10,118 nucleotides of DNA from Actinomycetes bacterium (lineage in GTDB: Bacteria; Actinomycetota; Acidimicrobiia; Acidimicrobiales; Acidimicrobiaceae): positions 1 through 10,118 of the forward strand of contig JAKBSX010000049.1 in the NCBI GenBank assembly GCA_021844725.1, in the 5' to 3' direction. The position numbers and the translations under genes are program-made. Of this stretch, positions 5,851-10,118 are shown in pieces (positions within the stretch are counted from its first letter, which is position 1; each line of letters starts with the position of its first letter). The notes beneath the pieces are model-generated. The model did no database searches, was not told the origin of the DNA, and worked only from the letters and a program-made list of their open reading frames with translations.

Positions 5851-7077
5851 CTACCGAGACGGCGAAGCTGCAAGCAGCGCTTCCACTCTTTGCACTGGGA
5901 CAGAGATTTCATAATCGCCAGAGAGCAGTTTTCTACATTCGATAAGAGCTCTTGGCCAGTTCACGGTCACCACACCGCAATACTTCCCAGCCGAATCGTT
6001 ATATATCGCTGCAAATCGGTTTGGATTATTGGGATCTTCCAATATCACCTGTCCATCAGCCTCGGCAGTGATGCCCGCCAGCTGTATCTTCCAGTCGTAT
6101 TGATCGCTCCAAACATACTCTACCGGCGCATACTGGTGCAGTTCATCAGGATTGGTGATGTTGTGTGACACACATGCCGCTTGCTCTACCGCGTTAGTCC
6201 AGTGCTCCACCCTAACCAGCTTGCCATGTCTGGGATGATGCCATCTTGCCACGTCGCCTATGGCGTAAATATTCGAATGCCCAACCACCCTACAGTACTC
6301 ATCACAAACTACACCGTTGTCTATAAGCAGCCCCGAGGAATCCAGCCAAGCATCGTTTGGTACGGCACCTATTCCTACAACCACCACATCAGAACTGAGT
6401 AATGTACCGTCAGAGAGCTCGACCTTAAGGTTCCCTTTGGAGCCAGTAATCGATTCGACTCCCATGCCAAAATAAGTCTGAACCTGGTTTCGATGATGAA
6501 GTTCTATAAACCGGATGCCAACCTCATCACCCATTACCCGAGCCATCGGTATCGGAAGAGGATCCACCAACGAGGTTGTAAGGCCAAAGTGACGAGCGGT
6601 CGCCGCAACCTCTGCGCCTATAAATCCTGCTCCTACTATTACTACTGAATTAGCCGATTCAAAATCAGCTCTCAAACTCAGAGCATCATCAAGGGATCTA
6701 AGCAGGTGGACCCCATCAGTGGCTTCCCACGGAGAAGGCCTGGCCCTCACTCCTGTAGCTATCACTAGCTGGTCGAAGTGCAGGGTACCTTTATCACCAA
6801 GCACTATCCTTGACTCGGCAACATCTAATTTGGTGGCAGCAGTACCCAACAAGAACTCAATATTGGCCTCCGCAATCGCCTTCTCTGAAATCAGGCTGAT
6901 CCTGTCAACGCCTTGAGAACCAGAGAGAAAACCCTTTGAAAGTGGAGGTTTGTCATAAGGCATATGATCTTCAGCGTCAATCACTTTGATCGAGCCTGTA
7001 AAACCATCCGCACGCAATGATTGTGCAGCCCGTACTCCCCCTACTGATGCCCCTACAATTACGACGTCAGAACTCAC
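5851..7077 (-). CDS. FAD-dependent ferredoxin reductase of the ring-hydroxylating dioxygenase
   Basis: A 408-residue BphA4/ThcD-type flavoprotein that takes electrons from NAD(P)H and passes them to the ferredoxin encoded just upstream. The FAD-binding fold opens with GASVGG (9-14), and IATGVRARP (106-114) marks the start of the nucleotide-binding region. The NAD(P)H-binding motif is GAGFIGAE (149-156). YAIGDVARW (271-279) contacts the flavin, and EHWTNAVEQA (291-300) is a family signature; a C-terminal reductase domain follows. Length is normal. The GTG start overlaps the ferredoxin TGA by 4 bases (GTGA), with AGGG about 10 bases upstream. It is the last gene of the operon before the terminator at 5827-5794. 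The NADH versus NADPH preference cannot be read with confidence. Confidence 0.93.
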   Translation of the reverse strand: MSSDVVIVGASVGGVRAAQSLRADGFTGSIKVIDAEDHMPYDKPPLSKGFLSGSQGVDRISLISEKAIAEANIEFLLGTAATKLDVAESRIVLGDKGTLHFDQLVIATGVRARPSPWEATDGVHLLRSLDDALSLRADFESANSVVIVGAGFIGAEVAATARHFGLTTSLVDPLPIPMARVMGDEVGIRFIELHHRNQVQTYFGMGVESITGSKGNLKVELSDGTLLSSDVVVVGIGAVPNDAWLDSSGLLIDNGVVCDEYCRVVGHSNIYAIGDVARWHHPRHGKLVRVEHWTNAVEQAACVSHNITNPDELHQYAPVEYVWSDQYDWKIQLAGITAEADGQVILEDPNNPNRFAAIYNDSAGKYCGVVTVNWPRALIECRKLLSGDYEISVPVQRVEALLAASPSR

Positions 7078-7271
7078 TCGTCTTCAACCCTGAGCGCTGA
7101 GACTGGGCAGCTGCGCGCTGCCGATTCCACATGCGCCCGCTTGTCTTCATCAAACTTCTCCTGCAGGATTACAACCAAACCTTCATCGTCAATATCGAAA
7201 AACTCTGGTGCTTCCATTACGCAGTTAGCGTATCCCTGACAAAGATTAAGGTCAGCCTTAACGATAGGCAA
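7074..7271 (-). CDS. Single-cluster ferredoxin, probably [3Fe-4S]
   Basis: A 65-residue electron carrier between the reductase and the Rieske oxygenase. Cys11 and Cys17 in CQGYANC, plus Cys55 in SCP, are the only cysteines. The position of the usual second cluster cysteine is Tyr14, so the cluster should be [3Fe-4S], as in the ferredoxins of actinobacterial P450s and of the Nocardioides phenanthrene dioxygenase (PhdC). Most proteobacterial dioxygenases use a Rieske [2Fe-2S] ferredoxin instead. I set the start at TTG 7271, giving MPIVKADLNL, because GGAAGGAG (7287-7280) lies exactly 8 bases upstream; a longer frame from 7301 would place this site inside the gene. It sits 47 bases after the dehydrogenase stop and overlaps the reductase by 4 bases. 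Confidence 0.9.
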   Translation of the reverse strand: MPIVKADLNLCQGYANCVMEAPEFFDIDDEGLVVILQEKFDEDKRAHVESAARSCPVSALRVEDE

Positions 7272-7318
7272 CTTAATTGCTCCTTCCAAAATAGTAACCA
7301 ATCAAACCTACATAGAAA

Positions 7319-8107
7319 CTAGGACTTAATACCTATCCCACCGTCTGGATGGATAACACCCCCGGTTATGCCTCTGGCTCTGTTCGAAGCCAAGAACACG
7401 TAACTCCAGGCATGATCATCTCCCGACAACGCTACCCGAAGAGGTACACGTCCAGCTAATTCGGCCTCCCGGCCAGGAGTGTCATTCAGTCTCTTGGCAT
7501 CTAAGCCCAAACTAGCCAAACCTCTTAAGTCAGTGTTTAATGTTCCACCTGGTGCAACTCCATTTACTCTAATATCCGGAGCGAGCTCATGGGCCAATGT
7601 TATTACCAATCCCCTAACAGCAAACTTTGAGGAGACGTACAGCACCCCCCCACGTCCCGGGTAATAGGATGATGTTGATTCAGTCAGGATAATAGATCCT
7701 TTAGACTCCTTCAGTGCTGGCAGCGCAGCCTTGACTGAAAGTATGTGACTTTTCACGTTGACCGAATACATCTCTTCAAATGCCTTGTCGATCAAATCTG
7801 GCTCAAGCTCAGACAGCCCTCGATAGAAATCAAAGATCCCAACGCAATTCACCAAGATATCTAAACTGCCAAATGCGTCAACAGCTACAGAAACTGCCTC
7901 TAGATTAGCCTGATACGTAGTAGCGTCCCCGACCACAACCGGAACATCCGGCAATTTATTGCTTATTTCCGAACTCTTTCCCGGATCCTTTTCGAGAACA
8001 GCGACTCTCGCACCTTCCGATATAAAAGCGTCCACCACCGCGCGTCCAATACCGGACCCAGCCCCAACTACTAAGGCGTTACGATCCTTTAGCCAACCTT
8101 CACTCAC
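7319..8107 (-). CDS. SDR-family cis-dihydrodiol dehydrogenase-like protein
   Basis: A 262-residue classical short-chain dehydrogenase, probably oxidising the cis-dihydrodiol formed by the dioxygenase to a catechol with NAD+, as BphB and HcaB do. The cofactor motif GAGSGIGR spans 15-22. Glu39 at the end of the second strand favours NAD+ over NADP+. D61 and NCVG (87-90, in place of NNAG) are present, and the catalytic set S144, Y157 and K161 is complete and spaced as in BphB; PGG at about 184 follows. The C-terminal GGVIHPDGGIGI is typical of the subgroup. The GTG start at 8107 has AAGGTG about 9 bases upstream and overlaps the preceding small gene by 8 bases. Function is inferred from family and operon; other SDR substrates are possible. 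Confidence 0.88.
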   Translation of the reverse strand: MSEGWLKDRNALVVGAGSGIGRAVVDAFISEGARVAVLEKDPGKSSEISNKLPDVPVVVGDATTYQANLEAVSVAVDAFGSLDILVNCVGIFDFYRGLSELEPDLIDKAFEEMYSVNVKSHILSVKAALPALKESKGSIILTESTSSYYPGRGGVLYVSSKFAVRGLVITLAHELAPDIRVNGVAPGGTLNTDLRGLASLGLDAKRLNDTPGREAELAGRVPLRVALSGDDHAWSYVFLASNRARGITGGVIHPDGGIGIKS

Positions 8108-8363
8108 TATCTAAATCACCTTCCATGGGACCATAGGGATTATTTATCAGTAGTGAAAGAGAGTTTTGGTTCTGCCAGGTCAAGGCTTCCAGCTCCAAAG
8201 GGCATAGCGTGATATAGTGCCCTGACTTTGGCGATGAAATAAGCAACCTGGAACCGTTCCTAGTCTCAATCTTCCTGATCTGTACTTCTGCGAATTCGTT
8301 TCCAAGTTCAATCACCGGCCCATCCGATTCCTCCTCCGAATGGCCGTCCCAAGCGCCAATCAC
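8100..8363 (-). CDS. Small protein of unknown function in the dioxygenase operon
   Basis: I do not recognise a characterised function. The product is about 87 residues and acidic at both ends, with a conserved-looking core: ELGNEFAEVQIRKIETRNGS, RLLISSPKSGHYITL, then PLELEALTWQNQ. It has no signal peptide, membrane segment, cysteine cluster or catalytic motif that I can see. The regular alternation of hydrophobic residues in the core suggests a small beta-rich fold. It lies between the oxygenase beta subunit and the dehydrogenase, overlapping the first by 4 bases (GTGA) and the second by 8, so it is firmly part of the operon. I recall similar short proteins in other actinobacterial ring-hydroxylating clusters, sometimes labelled dihydrodiol dehydrogenase, but their size rules out that enzyme. 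GTG 8315 is an alternative start. Confidence 0.75.
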   Translation of the reverse strand: MIGAWDGHSEEESDGPVIELGNEFAEVQIRKIETRNGSRLLISSPKSGHYITLCPLELEALTWQNQNSLSLLINNPYGPMEGDLDSE

Positions 8364-8905
8364 AGGAATATAGCCAGGTTCTGCATCCTGACCACCGACT
8401 CATCGACTAGAACCAACCGCCTCGCCAGCTTCAACCCTTCATCCTGAAGGCGAAGGATGTCTTCTCTGAGAGCAGAAACAAGGTAGGGCTCCCGGTTGTC
8501 TCCGCGGCTGCGGAATAACAAAACAGCAGACTGGACAAACAATTCACTCTCATTATCTGTATTGAAAGTCCGCACGTTGGTAATGTAGTGCCGAAGTCTC
8601 GAAGGGGGATCTTCAGTCCAAGCGTGCTCAGTTGCAAATCTTGCAACCCTCATCGATAATGAGTATTTATCCTCGTCGAAGTGACTCATACCTTTTGCTG
8701 TATCGAAGCCGGCACCCCGTGCAGTTGTGACCCGAACTGGCAGATTGTACTGAATGTCGTCCGTGAGGAGCGTAAGCCACTCGTCATACCTTTGAGAATC
8801 CAAAATGTAACTCTCATCGACCAGAAATTGATGGGCCTCAAGATGCCTTTCGTCACTATAGCGCAACGGACGCATAAGCGTTGTGTCAGTCTTTGCTACC
8901 GCCAT
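8360..8905 (-). CDS. Ring-hydroxylating dioxygenase beta subunit
   Basis: The 181-residue small subunit of the aromatic-ring dioxygenase, a member of the SnoaL/NTF2-like-fold family that includes BphA2, HcaF and NdoC. Family traits are the N-terminal HLEAHQFLVDESYILDSQRY followed by DEWLTLLTDDIQYNLPV, the central RVARFATEHAWTEDPPSRLR with HYITNVR, and the late ALREDILR plus ARRLVLVDESVV. It has no metal or cofactor and stabilises the alpha3beta3 hexamer. Length is normal. The ATG at 8905 overlaps the alpha-subunit stop by one base (TAATG), with GGGAG 6 bases upstream, so the two subunits are translationally coupled, which helps keep them equimolar. Confidence 0.94.
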   Translation of the reverse strand: MAVAKTDTTLMRPLRYSDERHLEAHQFLVDESYILDSQRYDEWLTLLTDDIQYNLPVRVTTARGAGFDTAKGMSHFDEDKYSLSMRVARFATEHAWTEDPPSRLRHYITNVRTFNTDNESELFVQSAVLLFRSRGDNREPYLVSALREDILRLQDEGLKLARRLVLVDESVVRMQNLAIFL

Positions 8906-10118
8906 TACTTACTCCCTTTGTTTGAAGCGTCTTTGGACTTCTTTTCACCCATGGCAAGCCGCTCTACTTCCTCTAACGGCTTCTCGATAAAGTCAGCCCA
9001 CTCAGAAAGAAGAGCCCGCTGGTTAAATTCGCCGTAACCAACGTATGCGGTCCCAGGTCCATGAAAATTAGCCAGTGGCGGATTTAGAGGCTTATCTTCA
9101 CTCGTCAAACCCATCCTGCTATTCAGCAGCAGCCTCTTAGCCATTGAACCAGCCGCAATTGATGTGATCGAAACCCAGTTCTCCACATCATCCTGCTCAA
9201 ACATGCCAGTACTTCCAAAACACATCAGATAACCCTTGTAAGAAGCCTCTTTGAAATCCTCTGGAGCATTCTTATCAACAATGAACCAGGACATGACCTC
9301 AGTCTCAGTTGCACTTATGGGTTGCCATACTCTCATTGTTATAAATGGAACCACATCGTCAGAGGCTGTTGCATCAACTTTGGGCCAGTTATGAATAAAG
9401 CTGAAGTTCGGAAACAAAGTGGCTGCGGAGATCATAAAACCGTCTTCGCTGACTACCCTCTTGTGCTCCTCGCTCCAAGAGTCCTCCATCCGGTCAATCA
9501 TCTCTTCCGTATAGCCGACATACCTCAGCTTCTCTCTGAAGGTTCCCTCGGGAAGCTTATATGTTGTTCCGCCACCACGCCCAGCCCAGTAGAGAGCACC
9601 TTCTTTTCTCTTGGAACCAGTTGGCTCCCTGAAAAGGCCAATCTCGACCACGCTTCGGTGAGTTTGAGGCGTGTGGTAACTATCCCCAGCTGCGTTTTCG
9701 GCACCGATCTTCCAGTTCGCTTTGACTCGCCAGCGCTGTGGTCCCCTGACTTCGACACCTTGTGGACTCTGCTTGGTATAGAAGTCCAGGTAAAAGGCAA
9801 AGTCGCCCATATATTCCCTCAATGGTTGAGCATTGGGATCCAAATTGACAAATATCAATCCATTGATGGTCTCTACGGACGGAGCTGGCAGCAAGGTCTG
9901 ACCGCTTTTGTTGAATCCATCTTCGCCACCGTATGCCTCTGCATGAAAGGGCAGCCCGACCAGCTTCCCATCATTGCGATAAGACCAGCCATGATAAGGG
10001 CACCGGAAATGCGACGCATTGCCGACTTCTGCCCGGCAAATCTGCATTCCACGATGCAAACACATGTTGAACATGACCCGAACGGACCCGCTTTCGTCCC
10101 TTGAAACCAGGAAGGCAT
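8905..10118 (-). CDS. Ring-hydroxylating dioxygenase alpha subunit, 5' end outside the window
   Basis: The catalytic large subunit of a Rieske non-heme iron oxygenase that adds O2 across an aromatic double bond to give a cis-dihydrodiol. The 403 visible residues run to the natural stop; about 50 N-terminal residues lie beyond position 10118. Numbering from the first visible codon, the Rieske [2Fe-2S] ligands are C19-x-H21 and C39-x2-H42 with 17 residues between. The mononuclear iron site has H148 and H153 in GDSYHTPQTH, with the bridging D145, and a later Asp in EQDD (309 or 310). These match the naphthalene dioxygenase pattern D-x2-H-x4-H. The reading frame is open through the window edge, so internal ATG codons such as 10074 are not the start. 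Substrate range depends on pocket residues that I cannot interpret here. Confidence 0.95.
   Translation of the reverse strand, partial: AFLVSRDESGSVRVMFNMCLHRGMQICRAEVGNASHFRCPYHGWSYRNDGKLVGLPFHAEAYGGEDGFNKSGQTLLPAPSVETINGLIFVNLDPNAQPLREYMGDFAFYLDFYTKQSPQGVEVRGPQRWRVKANWKIGAENAAGDSYHTPQTHRSVVEIGLFREPTGSKRKEGALYWAGRGGGTTYKLPEGTFREKLRYVGYTEEMIDRMEDSWSEEHKRVVSEDGFMISAATLFPNFSFIHNWPKVDATASDDVVPFITMRVWQPISATETEVMSWFIVDKNAPEDFKEASYKGYLMCFGSTGMFEQDDVENWVSITSIAAGSMAKRLLLNSRMGLTSEDKPLNPPLANFHGPGTAYVGYGEFNQRALLSEWADFIEKPLEEVERLAMGEKKSKDASNKGSK

Noticed and set aside
7272..7301. Extended start of the ferredoxin at TTG 7301
   Set aside because: The extra ten codons contain the strong GGAAGGAG site that is ideally placed for TTG 7271, and known ferredoxins of this type begin near that point.
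8681..9037. Plus-strand open frame of 118 codons across the alpha-beta junction
   Set aside because: It covers two well-supported genes on the other strand and has no ribosome binding site or recognisable sequence.
9322..10104. Long plus-strand open frame of 260 codons
   Set aside because: It is the shadow of the dioxygenase alpha subunit, whose Rieske and iron-site motifs fix the real frame on the minus strand.

Overview
The window looks like a piece of an actinobacterial chromosome (Actinomycetota). The best evidence is a full-length PdtaR-type ANTAR response regulator very close to Mycobacterium tuberculosis Rv1626. Supporting signs are an actinobacterial-style glyoxalase II-like hydrolase, frequent GTG and TTG starts, a likely leaderless promoter, and a ring-hydroxylating dioxygenase fed by a one-cluster CX5C...CP ferredoxin. 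Base composition is near 50 % GC by eye, low for the phylum. A moderate-GC lineage such as Acidimicrobiia is possible, but that is inference.

Layout. Positions 1-104 hold a perfect 16-bp inverted repeat around a foldable core of unknown function. pdtaR (185-784, minus) and a metallo-beta-lactamase-fold hydrolase (948-1634, plus) diverge from a shared intergenic region. A 509-base stretch without a convincing gene follows (1635-2143). It carries two hairpins, and one resembles the right end of an IS200/IS605 (TnpB-type) element, so it may be a small decayed or non-autonomous insertion. Next, on the plus strand, a bicupin (2144-3226) overlaps by one base an EutA-like ATPase, the reactivating factor of B12-dependent ethanolamine ammonia-lyase (3226-4785). 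No lyase subunit is in view.

From 10118 down to 4865 everything is on the minus strand. It begins with a tightly packed aromatic-ring dihydroxylation operon: Rieske oxygenase alpha subunit (5' end outside the window), beta subunit, an 87-residue unrecognised protein, a cis-dihydrodiol dehydrogenase-like SDR, a ferredoxin and an FAD-dependent ferredoxin reductase. Adjacent genes overlap by 1, 4, 8 and 4 bases, with a single 47-base gap before the ferredoxin. An intrinsic terminator follows the reductase. An IclR-family regulator then has its own promoter, with a perfect TATAAT box just before a GTG start and a palindrome covering both.

How it works together: electrons flow from NAD(P)H through the FAD reductase and the ferredoxin to the Rieske oxygenase. 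The oxygenase makes an arene cis-dihydrodiol, and the SDR oxidises this to a catechol-type product. IclR is the obvious candidate to sense the substrate or a downstream metabolite. The substrate cannot be read from the sequence, and no ring-cleavage gene is present. Whether the bicupin/EutA pair belongs to this pathway is open. It sits next to the regulator, but is transcribed towards it and separated by a convergent hairpin.
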